Positions 28,364-39,503 of a stretch of DNA of 64,000 nt are shown here, piece by piece; within the stretch, counting starts at the first letter, position 1, and each line of letters starts with the position of its first letter. Location of the stretch: positions 1,860,001 to 1,924,000 of the forward strand of contig NZ_LT907842.1 of NCBI RefSeq assembly GCF_900215245.1, in the 5' to 3' direction. This DNA comes from Pseudomonas fluorescens (lineage in GTDB: Bacteria > Pseudomonadota > Gammaproteobacteria > Pseudomonadales > Pseudomonadaceae). Under the pieces are notes generated by a model. It made no database searches, was not told the origin of the DNA, and was given only the letters and a program-made list of their open reading frames with translations. The position numbers were made by a program, and so were the translations under genes.

Positions 28364-28381
28364 GTTAGTCCGTATTGACTA

Positions 28382-30604
28382 TTAATTCACCGCCAGAATC
28401 GGGCTACCCAGCTTCTCCAGCAACGTCGCCTGCGCGCTGCGCGGGTTCTGGTTGCCGGTCGGCGTGTTGCGCACGTATCGGCCGTCCGACTGCAGGCTCC
28501 AGCTGTGGGTGTTGTCGGTGAGGTAGCTTTCCAGCTCCTTCTTGACCCGCATGATCAGCTTCTTGCCTTCCACCGGGAAGCAGGTCTCCACACGCTTGTC
28601 GAGGTTGCGTTCCATCCAGTCCGCACTGGAAAGGAACATCTGCTCCTCGCCGCCGTTGAGGAAGTAGAACACCCGCGTGTGCTCCAGGAAGCGGCCGATG
28701 ATCGAGCGCACATGGATGTTATGCGACACGCCGACAATGCCCGGGCGCAGGCAGCACATGCCACGCACCACCAGGTCGATGCGCACACCGGACTGGCTGG
28801 CCTTGTACAGCGCGCGGATGATCTTCGGATCAGTCAGCGAGTTGAACTTGGCAATGATGTGCGCCGGCTTGCCGTCGAGGGCGAACTGGGTCTCCCGGGC
28901 AATCATGTCGAGCATGCCCTTCTTCAGGGTGAACGGCGCGTGCAGCAGCTTCTTCATGCGCAAGGTCTTGCCCATGCCAATCAACTGGCTGAACAATTTG
29001 CCGACGTCTTCACACAAGGCGTCGTCGGACGTCAGCAAGCTGTAGTCGGTGTAGAGCTTGGCGTTGCCGGCGTGGTAGTTACCGGTGCCCAGGTGGGCGT
29101 AGCGCACAATCTCGCCAGCTTCGCGGCGCAGGATCAGCATCATCTTGGCGTGAGTTTTGAAGCCCACCACGCCGTAGATCACCACCGCACCGGCCGCTTG
29201 CAGGCGGCTCGCCAGTTGCAGGTTGGACTCTTCATCGAACCGCGCACGCAGCTCGATCACCGCGGTGACTTCCTTGCCGTTACGCGCGGCGTCTACCAGC
29301 GCATCGACGATTTCCGAGTTGGCGCCGCTGCGGTACAGGGTCTGGCGCACCGCCAATACATGCGGGTCCTTGGCGGCCTGGCGCAGCAGGTCGACCACCG
29401 GGGTAAAGGACTCGAACGGGTGCAGCAGCAGAATGTCCTGCTTGCTCACCACACTGAAGATGTTCTCGCTGTTTTGCAGCAACTTCGGGATCTGCGGCGT
29501 GAACGGCGTGTATTGCAGCTCCGGATGGCTGTCCAGGCCGGTGATACTGAACAGGCGCGTCAGGTTCACCGGGCCATTGACCTGATACAGCTCGCTCTCG
29601 CTGAGGTTGAACTGCTTGAGCAGGTAGTCCGACAGGTGTTTCGGGCAAGTATCAGCCACTTCCAGGCGCACCGCGTCACCGTAGCGACGCGAGAACAGCT
29701 CGCCGCGCAGGGCTCGGGCCAAGTCTTCGACGTCTTCGGAATCCAGCGCCAGGTCGGCGTTACGGGTCAGGCGGAACTGGTAGCAGCCTTTTACCTTCAT
29801 GCCCTGGAACAGGTCGTCGGCATGCGCGTGGATCATAGACGAGAGGAATACATAATTGTCGCCAGCGCCCCCCACCTCTTCCGGTACCTTGATGATCCGT
29901 GGCAACAGACGCGGTGCCGGGATGATGGCCAGGCCAGAATCGCGACCGAAGGCGTCGATACCTTCCAGTTCAACGATGAAGTTCAGGCTCTTGTTTACCA
30001 GCAGCGGGAACGGGTGCGTAGGGTCGAGGCCGATCGGGGTGATGATCGGTGAAATCTCGTCACGGAAGTACCGGCGCACCCAGGTCTTGATCTTGGTGGT
30101 CCAGTGGCGGCGACGAATGAAGCGGACCTGATGTTTTTCCAGCTCCGGCAACAGAATATCGTTGAGGATCGCGTATTGGCGGTCCACGTGGCCATGCACC
30201 AGCTCACTGATACGCGCCAGGGCCTGATGCGGCTGCAGACCGTCGGCACCGGCTTGTTCGCGGGCGAAGGTAATTTGCTTCTTGAGGCCGGCGACGCGGA
30301 TCTCGAAGAACTCGTCCAGGTTGCTGGAGAAAATCAGCAGGAACTTGAGCCGCTCCAGCAGCGGATAGGACTCGTCCAGCGCCTGCTCCAGCACGCGGAT
30401 GTTGAATTGCAGTTGTGACAGCTCGCGGTGGATGTACAGGCTGCTGTCATCCAGGTTGGTCACCGCCGCCACCGGGGCCGGCGCAGGCGTCTCGACCACC
30501 ACGACAGGTGGAGCCGGCTCCATTTCCGGCGGGGTCTCGGTGACTTGTTCGACCACCGGGTGAGCGTCTTTTACGGCAACTTCTGAGAGTCCTTCGGTAT
30601 TCAT
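28382..30604 (-). CDS. ppk: Polyphosphate kinase 1
   Basis: The 740-residue protein makes polyphosphate from ATP at the inner face of the membrane. It has an N-terminal extension of about 55 Pro/Val/Glu-rich residues ([14 protein letters not shown]) before the PPK N-domain start [12 protein letters not shown], so it is about 50 residues longer than E. coli Ppk. The phospholipase D-like domains carry the catalytic His in FKTHAKMML and a second conserved block [15 protein letters not shown]. It is read toward ppx and probably co-transcribed from near hemB. Confidence 0.95.
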   Translation of the reverse strand: MNTEGLSEVAVKDAHPVVEQVTETPPEMEPAPPVVVVETPAPAPVAAVTNLDDSSLYIHRELSQLQFNIRVLEQALDESYPLLERLKFLLIFSSNLDEFFEIRVAGLKKQITFAREQAGADGLQPHQALARISELVHGHVDRQYAILNDILLPELEKHQVRFIRRRHWTTKIKTWVRRYFRDEISPIITPIGLDPTHPFPLLVNKSLNFIVELEGIDAFGRDSGLAIIPAPRLLPRIIKVPEEVGGAGDNYVFLSSMIHAHADDLFQGMKVKGCYQFRLTRNADLALDSEDVEDLARALRGELFSRRYGDAVRLEVADTCPKHLSDYLLKQFNLSESELYQVNGPVNLTRLFSITGLDSHPELQYTPFTPQIPKLLQNSENIFSVVSKQDILLLHPFESFTPVVDLLRQAAKDPHVLAVRQTLYRSGANSEIVDALVDAARNGKEVTAVIELRARFDEESNLQLASRLQAAGAVVIYGVVGFKTHAKMMLILRREAGEIVRYAHLGTGNYHAGNAKLYTDYSLLTSDDALCEDVGKLFSQLIGMGKTLRMKKLLHAPFTLKKGMLDMIARETQFALDGKPAHIIAKFNSLTDPKIIRALYKASQSGVRIDLVVRGMCCLRPGIVGVSHNIHVRSIIGRFLEHTRVFYFLNGGEEQMFLSSADWMERNLDKRVETCFPVEGKKLIMRVKKELESYLTDNTHSWSLQSDGRYVRNTPTGNQNPRSAQATLLEKLGSPILAVN

Positions 30605-30622
30605 CGAGTGTTCCTGTGAGGG

Positions 30623-31657
<1,035 letters not shown>

Positions 31658-31844
31658 TTACGGGCGAGCGTTGCAGTTATAAGCGGCCATTATGACGAAG
31701 GAATGACAGTTGTGCTTATCGATGCGACCTGCAGTCGCATTCGTCGTTTATGTAGGAATTGTTCACTTCGTGACACATCTCGATACTTTCATGAATGTTC
31801 ACGAAGGCGTAGGCTGCGCGTTCATTTCGCCAGCACCCCAGACC

Positions 31845-32480
31845 ATGCTTCAACAATTTCTGCATGACTTCGGCTACTTTGCCCTCTTCCTAGGCACGTT
31901 CTTCGAAGGCGAGACCATCTTGGTTCTCGCAGGCTTCCTGGCGTTCCGTGGCTACATGGATATCAACCTGGTGGTGGTCGTTGCCTTCTTTGGCAGCTAC
32001 GCCGGCGACCAGCTGTGGTACTTCCTGGGGCGCAAGCACGGCCGCAAACTGTTGGCGCGCAAGCCGCGCTGGCAATTGATGGGCGACAAGGCCCTGGAAC
32101 ATATCCGTAAGCATCCGGATATCTGGGTGCTGAGCTTCCGGTTTGTCTACGGCCTGCGCACTGTGATGCCCGTGGCGATTGGTTTGTCAGGCTACCCGCC
32201 GGCGCGCTACCTGATTCTTAACGGGATTGGCGCTGCAGTCTGGGCGGCAGCCCTGGGCGCTGCGGCTTACCACTTCGGCGCGGTGCTGGAAGGCATGCTC
32301 GGCAGCGTCAAGAAATACGAGCTGTGGGTGCTGGGCGCGTTGGTGCTATTGGGCTTCGGCCTGTGGTTGCGCCGCCGCTTCAAGAACGCCCGTATTGCCC
32401 GCCAGGCCTGCGAGGACGCAAGGGCCCGGCTCGCCGCCGAGCCGGCTCCCGTCGACACGCCTAAGACACCAGCCGAGTAA
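31845..32480 (+). CDS. DedA-family membrane protein
   Basis: The start at 31845 (MLQQFLHDFGYFALF) gives 211 residues and matches relatives; longer frames add a poorly conserved N-terminus, and no strong ribosome site is visible for any. DedA features are the FLGTFFEGETILVLAGFLA segment, SYAGDQLWYFLGRKHG with the conserved Gly-Arg, and the FRFVYGLRTVMPVAIGLSG loop. DedA proteins are inner-membrane transporters linked to undecaprenyl-phosphate and phospholipid flipping and to membrane potential. It ends in a 20-bp convergent overlap with the next gene. Confidence 0.85.
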   Translation: MLQQFLHDFGYFALFLGTFFEGETILVLAGFLAFRGYMDINLVVVVAFFGSYAGDQLWYFLGRKHGRKLLARKPRWQLMGDKALEHIRKHPDIWVLSFRFVYGLRTVMPVAIGLSGYPPARYLILNGIGAAVWAAALGAAAYHFGAVLEGMLGSVKKYELWVLGALVLLGFGLWLRRRFKNARIARQACEDARARLAAEPAPVDTPKTPAE

Positions 32481-33696
32481 GCCGGCTTCTGCAACAGTAG
32501 AGGCCGATCACGCTGAGCAAGCTGTAACTCAACAGACCCAGCCAGCCCAAACTGCTGGCCGGCCATAACCCGACCAGCGGTGCCAGCCACACCAGTGGCA
32601 CATTCAGCCCCAGGCGTACCAGCTCAGCTTTCAGCGCCCACGGGCGATTCTCCAGGGCGACGCCCAACGTAAACAGCCCCACCGCCATCGCACTCCATCC
32701 CAGGATCAGCGCCGCCGTGGGCAGCCCCTCGGCGAAATTCATCAAATAGCTGCCAAAGCCCACATACGCGGCAAATTGCAGCGCGATATAGACCTGCTGA
32801 CGCGCATCCAGCGGCACGTCGAATTTGCGGAACTGGCTCAAATCGGGTTTGGCCATCGGGTACTTGGCCTTCACGTCCGCCGGGCGCCAGCCAGTGCGCA
32901 TGAACCAGATGCGCAGCTTGTCCCACCCGCTTTCGGTACGTCGTGCGTCATTCCACAGCTGCGCATAAAACTGCAGGTTGGCCCATAGCGGGTTCCAGCT
33001 GGCCAAAGGCGTGGTCACGCCAAAAATCACCGGCTCGTTGTCGTCTTCTTCCTGGAAGCTGCCGAACAGCCGGTCCCAAATAATGAACACCCCGCCGTAG
33101 TTGCGATCCATGTAGAGAGCGTTCTGTGCATGGTGGGCCCGATGATTGGACGGTGTAACGAAGAACCACTCGACCCAGCCGAGCTTGGGCACGTGGCGGG
33201 TGTGCACCCAGAATTGATACAGAAGATTGAGCGAGGCCACGCTGATAAACACCACCAGCGGCACGCCCAGCACGGCCAGGGGCAGGTAGAAGATCCAGCT
33301 CAGCAGAAAGCCGGTACTGGTCTGGCGCAGGGCGGTGGTGAGGTTGTAGTCCTCGCTTTGATGATGCACCGAGTGCGCGGCCCACAGGATGTTGCGCTCA
33401 TGCCCGCAGCGATGCAGCCAGTAGTAGCAGAAGTCATAAAACACAAAGGCGAACACCCAGGTCCAGACACTCTGGGCCGACAGTTCGATCAGGGCCAAGT
33501 GCTTGAGCGCAAACGCGTAGGTCAGCAACCCCACGCCTTTGGTCAACAGCCCCGTAGTCGTGGACAGCACACCCGTGCTGAGGCTGTTGATGGCATCCGC
33601 CACTCGATAGTTGCGCTCGCCGCGCCAGTGATCGGCCAACAGCTCAACCACGATCAAGGCAATGAAAAACGGTACCGCGTAAGGCACGAAGTCCAT
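32461..33696 (-). CDS. Sterol desaturase/fatty-acid hydroxylase family protein
   Basis: The 411-residue membrane protein has the three histidine boxes of the diiron hydroxylase family: HRCGH at 95-99, HSVHH at 108-112 and HRAHH at 184-188. Hydrophobic segments flank them on both sides, and a C-terminal block of segments follows residue 300. Family members hydroxylate or desaturate lipid chains. The substrate in Pseudomonas is not known to me. Its 3' end overlaps the dedA stop on the other strand. Confidence 0.87.
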   Translation of the reverse strand: MDFVPYAVPFFIALIVVELLADHWRGERNYRVADAINSLSTGVLSTTTGLLTKGVGLLTYAFALKHLALIELSAQSVWTWVFAFVFYDFCYYWLHRCGHERNILWAAHSVHHQSEDYNLTTALRQTSTGFLLSWIFYLPLAVLGVPLVVFISVASLNLLYQFWVHTRHVPKLGWVEWFFVTPSNHRAHHAQNALYMDRNYGGVFIIWDRLFGSFQEEDDNEPVIFGVTTPLASWNPLWANLQFYAQLWNDARRTESGWDKLRIWFMRTGWRPADVKAKYPMAKPDLSQFRKFDVPLDARQQVYIALQFAAYVGFGSYLMNFAEGLPTAALILGWSAMAVGLFTLGVALENRPWALKAELVRLGLNVPLVWLAPLVGLWPASSLGWLGLLSYSLLSVIGLYCCRSRLTRLVS

Positions 33697-33812
33697 GGGC
33701 TAGTCCGGTCTATTTTTGTTACATCAAGATTAGGTGTAGCAACGCCAGATCCCATTGGCAACAGGTGACAAATTAGTAGACATTTAACGCCACGAAATAG
33801 GGAGAAATACTC

Positions 33813-34478
33813 ATGAGCAAAAAGATTGCAGTGATCCTTTCGGGCTGTGGCGTGTACGACGGTGCAGAAATCCACGAAAGCGTCATCACTTTGCTGCGCC
33901 TGGACCAGCGTGGCGCTCAGGTCCAATGTTTTGCACCCGATATCGCGCAACATCACGTGATCAACCACCTCACCGGCGAAGAGATGCCTGAGTCGCGCAA
34001 TGTGCTGGTGGAGTCGGCGCGTATCGCCCGGGGTGAAGTGAAGGACATCCGTGAGGCCAACGCCGAAGACTTCGACGCACTGATCGTGCCCGGCGGTTTT
34101 GGCGCGGCGAAGAACCTCTCGACCTTTGCCGTGGAAGGCGCCGGTTGCAGCATCAACCCGCAGGTTCTGGCGCTGGCCGAAGCCTTTGCCGAAGCGGGCA
34201 AACCGGTGGGTCTGATCTGTATCTCGCCGGCCCTGGCCGCGAAGATCTATGGCCCCGGCGTTACCTGCACCATCGGCAACGACGCCGCCACCGCTGCCGC
34301 CCTGGATAAAATGGGCGCCACCCACCGCGACTGCGCGGTGGAGGATATCGTCGAGGACAAGGCTCGCAAGCTGGTGAGCACCCCCGCCTACATGCTCGGC
34401 AAAAGCATCAGCGAGGTCGCCTCAGGCATCAACAAACTCGTGGATCGCGTGCTGGAACTGACCCACGAGAACGACTAA
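33813..34478 (+). CDS. elbB: ElbB-type glyoxalase, DJ-1/PfpI superfamily
   Basis: The 221-residue protein matches ElbB (isoprenoid biosynthesis protein in older databases): KKIAVILSGCGVYDGAEIHESV, the PGGFGAAKNLSTFA nucleophile-elbow loop and LICISPALAAKI with the putative nucleophilic Cys. ElbB/DJ-1 relatives detoxify methylglyoxal. GGGAGAAA lies before the ATG. It ends in a 4-bp overlap with the convergent YaiI gene. Confidence 0.92.
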   Translation: MSKKIAVILSGCGVYDGAEIHESVITLLRLDQRGAQVQCFAPDIAQHHVINHLTGEEMPESRNVLVESARIARGEVKDIREANAEDFDALIVPGGFGAAKNLSTFAVEGAGCSINPQVLALAEAFAEAGKPVGLICISPALAAKIYGPGVTCTIGNDAATAAALDKMGATHRDCAVEDIVEDKARKLVSTPAYMLGKSISEVASGINKLVDRVLELTHEND

Positions 34479-34930
34479 CCCACTCGCATCAACCGCGTGA
34501 GGATGCGATCCAGCGAGTTGGCGAACGCCTGCTTTTCCTTATCACCGTGGGGCGGCGGGCCGCCGCCCATTTGGCCTTGTTCGCGCAGATCCGTGAACAG
34601 GTTGCGCACCGCCAGCCGCTCACTCATGTTCGCCGGGCTGAACTCCTTGCCCCGCGGGTCGAGGGCGGTGACGCCCTTCTTCACCAGGCGATCGGCCAAC
34701 GGTACATCGCTGCAGATCACCAGCTCGCCGGGCACCGCGTGCTCCACCAGGTAGTCATCCGCTGCATCCGGGCCGCTGGGTACAACGATCAGCTTCACAC
34801 AGGCAAAGCTCGGCTTGATCTGGCTCTGCCCTGCCACCAGCACCACTTCGAACTGGCGCTTGAGGGCGAACTTCACCACTTGGTCCTTGGCCGCCCGCGG
34901 GCAGGCGTCTGCATCAATCCAGACGCGCAC
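34475..34930 (-). CDS. UPF0178/YaiI-like protein
   Basis: The 151-residue protein begins at a GTG (MRVWIDADACP) and is only 2 bp downstream of the FTR1 gene stop, so the two form an operon. Conserved blocks are IDADACP, VDLAVQ-like strands, VICSDVPLADR and AVRNLFTDLREQG with a Gly/Pro-rich tail (MGGGPPPHG). The family has a PIN-like/NYN fold and no established function. Its presence with an iron permease may be fortuitous. Confidence 0.88.
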   Translation of the reverse strand: MRVWIDADACPRAAKDQVVKFALKRQFEVVLVAGQSQIKPSFACVKLIVVPSGPDAADDYLVEHAVPGELVICSDVPLADRLVKKGVTALDPRGKEFSPANMSERLAVRNLFTDLREQGQMGGGPPPHGDKEKQAFANSLDRILTRLMRVG

Positions 34931-34932
34931 GA

Positions 34933-36828
34933 TCAGGCGACCACACGGCGTTTTTCGGCCAGCCGGCTGCGGCCGTACAGCACCACAATCGCCAGCACCG
35001 CCAACGCCTGCGCACTCAACGAGTACGCATCGGCATGGATGCCCAGCCAGTCGAAGTCAAAAAACGCCACCGGCCGCGTACCGAAGACGCCGGCTTCCTG
35101 CAACGCCTTCACGCCGTGCCCGGCGAACACCACCGACAGTGCACACAGCAACGCCGCGTTGATGCCAAAGAACAGCGCCAACGGCAGCTTCGCCGAACCC
35201 CGCAGGATCACCCACGCCAGACCCACCAGCAGCACCAGCGCAGTAGCACCACCCGCCAGTACGGCGTTGTGCCCGGCCGGGCCGGCTTGCAGCCACAGGG
35301 TTTCGTAGAACAGGATCACTTCGAATAGCTCACGGTATACCGAGAAAAACGCCAGCAGCGCAAAACCAAAGCGCCCTCCGCCGCCGACCAGGCTGCTCTT
35401 GATGTAATCCTGCCAGGCTGCCGCATGGCGCCGGTCATGCATCCACACGCCAAGCCACAGCACCATCACACTGGCGAACAGCGCCGTGCAGCCTTCCAGC
35501 AATTCGCGCTGGGCACCGCTGACGTCAATCACATACGCCGCCAACGCCCACGTTGCCAGACCGGCCAACAGCGCCAGGCCCCAGCCGACGTTCACACTGC
35601 GCACCGCCGATTGCTGGCCAGTGTTACGCAGGAACGCCAGGATCGCCGCCAGCACCAGGATGGCTTCCAGGCCTTCACGCAACAGAATCAACAGCCCGGA
35701 GATATAGCTCAGCGACCAGCTCAAGCCATCGCTGCCCAACAAGCCAGCTGATTCGGTGAGCTTGCCTTTGGCGACGTCCAGACGCTGCTGCACTTGCTCA
35801 AGCGGCAGGCCGTCCTGCAACGACTGCCGGTAGGCCATCAGCGCTTTCTCGGTGTCCTTGCGCACGTTGGCGTCAACGTTATCGAGGGAGCTTTCCACCA
35901 GCTCGAAGCCCTCAAGGTAAGCGGCGACCGACAGGTCATAAGCCTGCTCGTGGTCACCGTTACGGAATGCGGCGAGGCTCTTGTCCAGGGTGGTGGCGGT
36001 GTAATCGAGCAACTGTGCCGGGCCACGCTTGACCTGTGGCGGTTGTGCGCGCTGGGCCCGGAAAGTCGCGGCGGCGCCTGGACCGTTGGCAGCCAGCACT
36101 TCATTAGGCGTTTGGCGGGCCAGGTCGGCGAGGTTGAAGGGTTGTTCACTTTTTGCCGCAGCCGGGTCTGCCGTGAAGCCCGCGATGTAAGTGGCCAGGT
36201 CCCAGCGCTGACGGTCATCCAGTTGATCGGCAAAGGACGGCATGTCAGTGCCTTCAACACCCAGGCCGAGGGTATTGTAGATCGCATAGAGGCTCAGGCG
36301 GTCCAGGCGCACCGCATCTCGCAGGTTGGCCGGTGGCGGCGTCATTCCCGTACTGGCTGGGCCATCACCCGCACCGGCAGTGCCGTGGCATACCGAGCAA
36401 TGCTGGGCGTAAAGCGGTGCGCCACGCGCGGGGTCGGGAGTGATGACCGGGGCTTGGCTGACTTCATACGCCACCGCCAACTTGGCGCCCAATTGACGGG
36501 CCAGGCGAGCGACAGCTGCGCCGTCCTGGTGGGCGGTCACGGCCGCTAGCAATTCGTCGACGCCTTTGACCAACTCCGCGCGCTCGGGCCTTTGCGGCAG
36601 TTCAGCCACCAGGCCTTGCAACACGCCGAGGAACTCTAGTTGTTCGCGATATTCGGATTCATCGATAACCTTGCCCGCCTCCACCGTCGGTGGGTAATCA
36701 GCGCCAATGTAGTCCAGCAAATGCAAGGCTTGTGGGGCGCCCTCGGCATTCGCGGCCAGCAGATTGAAGCTGCACGACATCAAGGCCGGCAACACCAGCC
36801 AGGCGAGAAAACGGATGGGGGCAATCAT
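34933..36828 (-). CDS. FTR1-family iron permease with cytochrome c domain
   Basis: The 631-residue protein has a signal peptide (1-26), a helical region, a cytochrome c haem site CSVCH at 144-148 with the axial Met region near DMPSF (195-199), then an FTR1 permease from residue 375. The REGLE (384-388) and RELFE (499-503) motifs are the REXXE iron-ligand motifs of Ftr1. Together they suggest that the protein oxidises ferrous iron and passes it through the permease. EfeU-type systems use separate partners, so this is a fused variant. Upstream there is no clear Fur box. Confidence 0.9.
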   Translation of the reverse strand: MIAPIRFLAWLVLPALMSCSFNLLAANAEGAPQALHLLDYIGADYPPTVEAGKVIDESEYREQLEFLGVLQGLVAELPQRPERAELVKGVDELLAAVTAHQDGAAVARLARQLGAKLAVAYEVSQAPVITPDPARGAPLYAQHCSVCHGTAGAGDGPASTGMTPPPANLRDAVRLDRLSLYAIYNTLGLGVEGTDMPSFADQLDDRQRWDLATYIAGFTADPAAAKSEQPFNLADLARQTPNEVLAANGPGAAATFRAQRAQPPQVKRGPAQLLDYTATTLDKSLAAFRNGDHEQAYDLSVAAYLEGFELVESSLDNVDANVRKDTEKALMAYRQSLQDGLPLEQVQQRLDVAKGKLTESAGLLGSDGLSWSLSYISGLLILLREGLEAILVLAAILAFLRNTGQQSAVRSVNVGWGLALLAGLATWALAAYVIDVSGAQRELLEGCTALFASVMVLWLGVWMHDRRHAAAWQDYIKSSLVGGGGRFGFALLAFFSVYRELFEVILFYETLWLQAGPAGHNAVLAGGATALVLLVGLAWVILRGSAKLPLALFFGINAALLCALSVVFAGHGVKALQEAGVFGTRPVAFFDFDWLGIHADAYSLSAQALAVLAIVVLYGRSRLAEKRRVVA

Positions 36829-37085
36829 GAATGAATCTCAAAGGTAAATACGAAGTAACACATTGTTTAACTTTAAAGGCTCTGACTCAAGGCGTTCGTG
36901 ATCTGGCGCTAGGAAACCACCCGCGGATTGATGGCATTCAGCGCTTAAAGCCATAACAAAAAGCCATTGTTTTGCCAGTAATGGCGCCTATAATGCCGCG
37001 CCCTGTTATTTCTAAAGGGTATTTATTTCCTCGTTTTTATGAGGAATTTGCACATCTGCTTATCACTTTCAAGGAAGAAGTTTGC
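36829..37085. other. Intergenic region, FTR1 gene / lipoprotein cassette
   Basis: The 257 bases separate two divergent units and hold their promoters. AT-rich stretches lie at 36840-36870 and 37000-37080. I found no recognisable operator or RNA gene. Confidence 0.35.
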
Positions 37086-38480
37086 ATGGCATTTCGCGCC
37101 TTGACCCCGCTCACGCTGGCGGCGGTTACCTTGCTCTCGGGTTGTTCGATGTTTCGCAGCTACGACACTGAGCTGCAAGCCACTAACCAGCAGTTGGCCA
37201 CCGGTAACGTCGACGGCGCCCTGACCCTGCTGGAAAAGAACAATGCCGGCGAAGACAAGGACCTGCTCTACTTCTTCGAAAAGGGTGAGCTGTTGCGCGC
37301 CAAAGGTGACCTCACCGGCAGCCAGACCGCCTGGCGCAGCGCCGACCTGCAGGTCTACAAGTGGGAAGAGTCGGTCAAGTTCGACAGCGAAAAGTACCTT
37401 GCCCAGTTCGGCAGCTTCCTGGTCAACGACAAGGTGCGCCGCTACGAAGGCTACGACTACGAAAAGGTCATGCTGACCACCCAGATGGCCCTGAACCTGC
37501 TGGCCGTGAATGACTTCGACGGCGCCCGCACCGAAATCAAGAAGACCCACGAGCGCGAAGCCGTTATCGCCGACCTGCGCGACAAGGAATACCTCAAGCG
37601 CGAAAACGAGGCCGAGCGCCAGGGCGTAACCACCCAGATCAAAGACCTGCGCGGCTACCCGGTAGAGGCACTGGACGCACCGGAGGTGGTCGGCCTGAAG
37701 AACAGCTACCAGAGTGCGTTCAGCCACTACCTGGCAGGCTTTGTCTACGAGGCCCTGGGAGAGAAAGACCTGGCCGCACCGGGTTATCGCAAAGCCGCCG
37801 AGTTGCGCCCCAACACGCCGTTGCTGGAGCAAGCGTTGATGGACCTGGACAAATCCAGGGTCGGCGCCGACGAGACCGATGTGCTGATCGTGGTGCAGAG
37901 CGGCCTGGCCCCGGCGCGTGACTCGATCCGCCTACCGCTGCCGATCCCGATCGACGGCCACTTGGTCATCACCCCGTTGTCCTTCCCGGTCATCAAGGCA
38001 GACACCTCGACCGCGACCTTCGGCCAGATCGGCGTCGACGGCAAGCAGCAGAACCTCACCGCACTCAATAGCACCACCGCCATGTCCCGCCGCGCCCTGC
38101 GTGACGACATGCCGGGGATCATCCTGCGCACCACCGTGCGTGCAGTCAGCCGCGGCGTGACGCAAAACAATCTGAACAAGACCAACCCCATGGCAGGCCT
38201 GGTGCTGGGCATCGCCTCGGCGGTGACCGAAGGCGCCGACACTCGCACCTGGCGCACCCTGCCGGACATGACCCAAGTGACGCGCCTGCGCCTCAAGCAT
38301 GGCGAACACCAAGTCAGCCTGCCCAACGCCTTGGGTGGGACGCTGGTGACGGTCAAGGCCGACCAGCGCTATCAGGTGATCACTCTGCGCGTAGTCGGCA
38401 ACCAGGTGTTCGCCGGCGGCCTTGCCGCGCATGTGGTGCCAGGCACTTCCACCCAGGCCATCGCCCTCAAACAACCTTAA
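37086..38480 (+). CDS. COG3014-like envelope lipoprotein
   Basis: The ATG at 37086 opens a lipoprotein signal ending in lipobox LLSGC (Cys18) and gives 464 residues; the longer frame at 36972 lacks this. The mature part is helical and TPR-like up to about residue 265 (QLATGNVDGALTLLEKNNAG, the FDGARTEIKKTHEREAV pair, and YEALGEKDLAAPGYRKAAEL), followed by a beta-rich region with a small domain (LPIPIDGHLVITPLSF). It starts a cassette with YcfL-, LpoB- and CsgG-like genes. Function is not established. Confidence 0.75.
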   Translation: MAFRALTPLTLAAVTLLSGCSMFRSYDTELQATNQQLATGNVDGALTLLEKNNAGEDKDLLYFFEKGELLRAKGDLTGSQTAWRSADLQVYKWEESVKFDSEKYLAQFGSFLVNDKVRRYEGYDYEKVMLTTQMALNLLAVNDFDGARTEIKKTHEREAVIADLRDKEYLKRENEAERQGVTTQIKDLRGYPVEALDAPEVVGLKNSYQSAFSHYLAGFVYEALGEKDLAAPGYRKAAELRPNTPLLEQALMDLDKSRVGADETDVLIVVQSGLAPARDSIRLPLPIPIDGHLVITPLSFPVIKADTSTATFGQIGVDGKQQNLTALNSTTAMSRRALRDDMPGIILRTTVRAVSRGVTQNNLNKTNPMAGLVLGIASAVTEGADTRTWRTLPDMTQVTRLRLKHGEHQVSLPNALGGTLVTVKADQRYQVITLRVVGNQVFAGGLAAHVVPGTSTQAIALKQP

Positions 38481-38490
38481 GGAGCACGTT

Positions 38491-38862
38491 ATGCGTCATT
38501 TCATCCTCGGCGCCCTCGCGCTGATCCTGCTCGCCGGCTGCGCCACGCCACCGCCACCAGAGCCCGGCAGCGCCGCCAGCAAAATCGTCGTGATGGGTAA
38601 ATTCAAAGGCATCGCCGTCGGTGCCATTCGCGTTGCCCGTGAAAACGGCTTCCTCACGGCCAAGGTGCAACTGAGCAACATCACCAGCAGCAACCAGATG
38701 ATGTATTACCGCTTTGCCTGGCTGGGCGCCGACGGCTTCCCCGTGGGCGATGAAGAAACCTGGAAAGTGCTGAACCTGTACGCCAACCAGGCGACCTTCC
38801 TGCCCGCCATTGCCAATTTGCCCCAGGCCGCGGACTTCCGTCTTGAAGTGAAGACGCCTTAA
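38491..38862 (+). CDS. YcfL-like lipoprotein
   Basis: The ATG at 38491 follows AAGGAG and gives 123 residues. A lipobox LLAGC lies near residue 17 and is followed by a Pro-rich linker. The rest has conserved blocks QLSNITSSNQMMYYRFAWLGADGFPV and TWKVLNLYANQATFLPAIA. This is the YcfL family (COG5633). In E. coli ycfL is adjacent to lpoB, as it is here. A role beside LpoB is likely but untested. Confidence 0.82.
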   Translation: MRHFILGALALILLAGCATPPPPEPGSAASKIVVMGKFKGIAVGAIRVARENGFLTAKVQLSNITSSNQMMYYRFAWLGADGFPVGDEETWKVLNLYANQATFLPAIANLPQAADFRLEVKTP

Positions 38863-38912
38863 GTCGCGCCCCTGCTCTTCAACTTAACAGCCTGTTTCAG
38901 AGAGATTTCCCC

Positions 38913-39500
38913 ATGTTCGTACGCTTCTCGCTCCTCGCCGTGGTCGCCCTGCTGGCCAGCGGTTGCTCCAACACCTCGCCGGTACTCGGCGGCAAGAACA
39001 TCAGCTACGGCGACACCAAGGCCGTGGAATTGGTGACCAACGAGTTCGGCTCCACCGACCTGCAGATGATCGCCGAAAGCATGACCCGCTCTCTGGCGCA
39101 GTCCGGCATTCTGCAAGGCCGTCCGGTGGTGCAGGTGTATGACGTGAAGAACAAGACCAGCGAGTACATCGATACCCGCGAGATCACCACGTCGATCAAG
39201 ACCCAGTTGATGAAGACCGGCACCGCGCGCTTCGCCAGCGACAACACTGAAATGCAAAGCCAGGTCGACCAGCTCAAGCTGCAGAACCAGAGCGGCCTGT
39301 ATAAAAAATCCACAGTGAGCAAGACCGGCAATATGGTGGCCGCCAAGTACCGCCTGGAAGGCTCCATCAGCTCCATCGTCAAGCGCAGCTCGGACTACAA
39401 GGACGTGTTCTACAAGTTCAGCCTGCAGTTGATCGACGTCGAGAGCGGCCTGGCCGAATGGATGGACGAAAAAGAAATCCGCAAAACCACGGAGCGCTGA
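38913..39500 (+). CDS. LpoB-like lipoprotein
   Basis: The 195-residue protein has a lipobox LASGC (Cys18), followed by a domain of the LpoB fold: ISYGDTKAVELVTNEFGSTDLQMIAESMTRSL and a beta strand with the conserved RYRLEGSISSIVKRSSDYKDVFYKFSLQLIDVESG block. E. coli LpoB activates the penicillin-binding protein PBP1B at the outer membrane. Pseudomonas is known to use LpoP for that, so this copy may serve another partner. It is the third gene of the cassette. Confidence 0.82.
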   Translation: MFVRFSLLAVVALLASGCSNTSPVLGGKNISYGDTKAVELVTNEFGSTDLQMIAESMTRSLAQSGILQGRPVVQVYDVKNKTSEYIDTREITTSIKTQLMKTGTARFASDNTEMQSQVDQLKLQNQSGLYKKSTVSKTGNMVAAKYRLEGSISSIVKRSSDYKDVFYKFSLQLIDVESGLAEWMDEKEIRKTTER

Positions 39501-39503
39501 ACA

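Noticed and set aside
28505..30052. 515-codon frame on the plus strand opposite ppk
   Set aside because: Antisense shadow of ppk.
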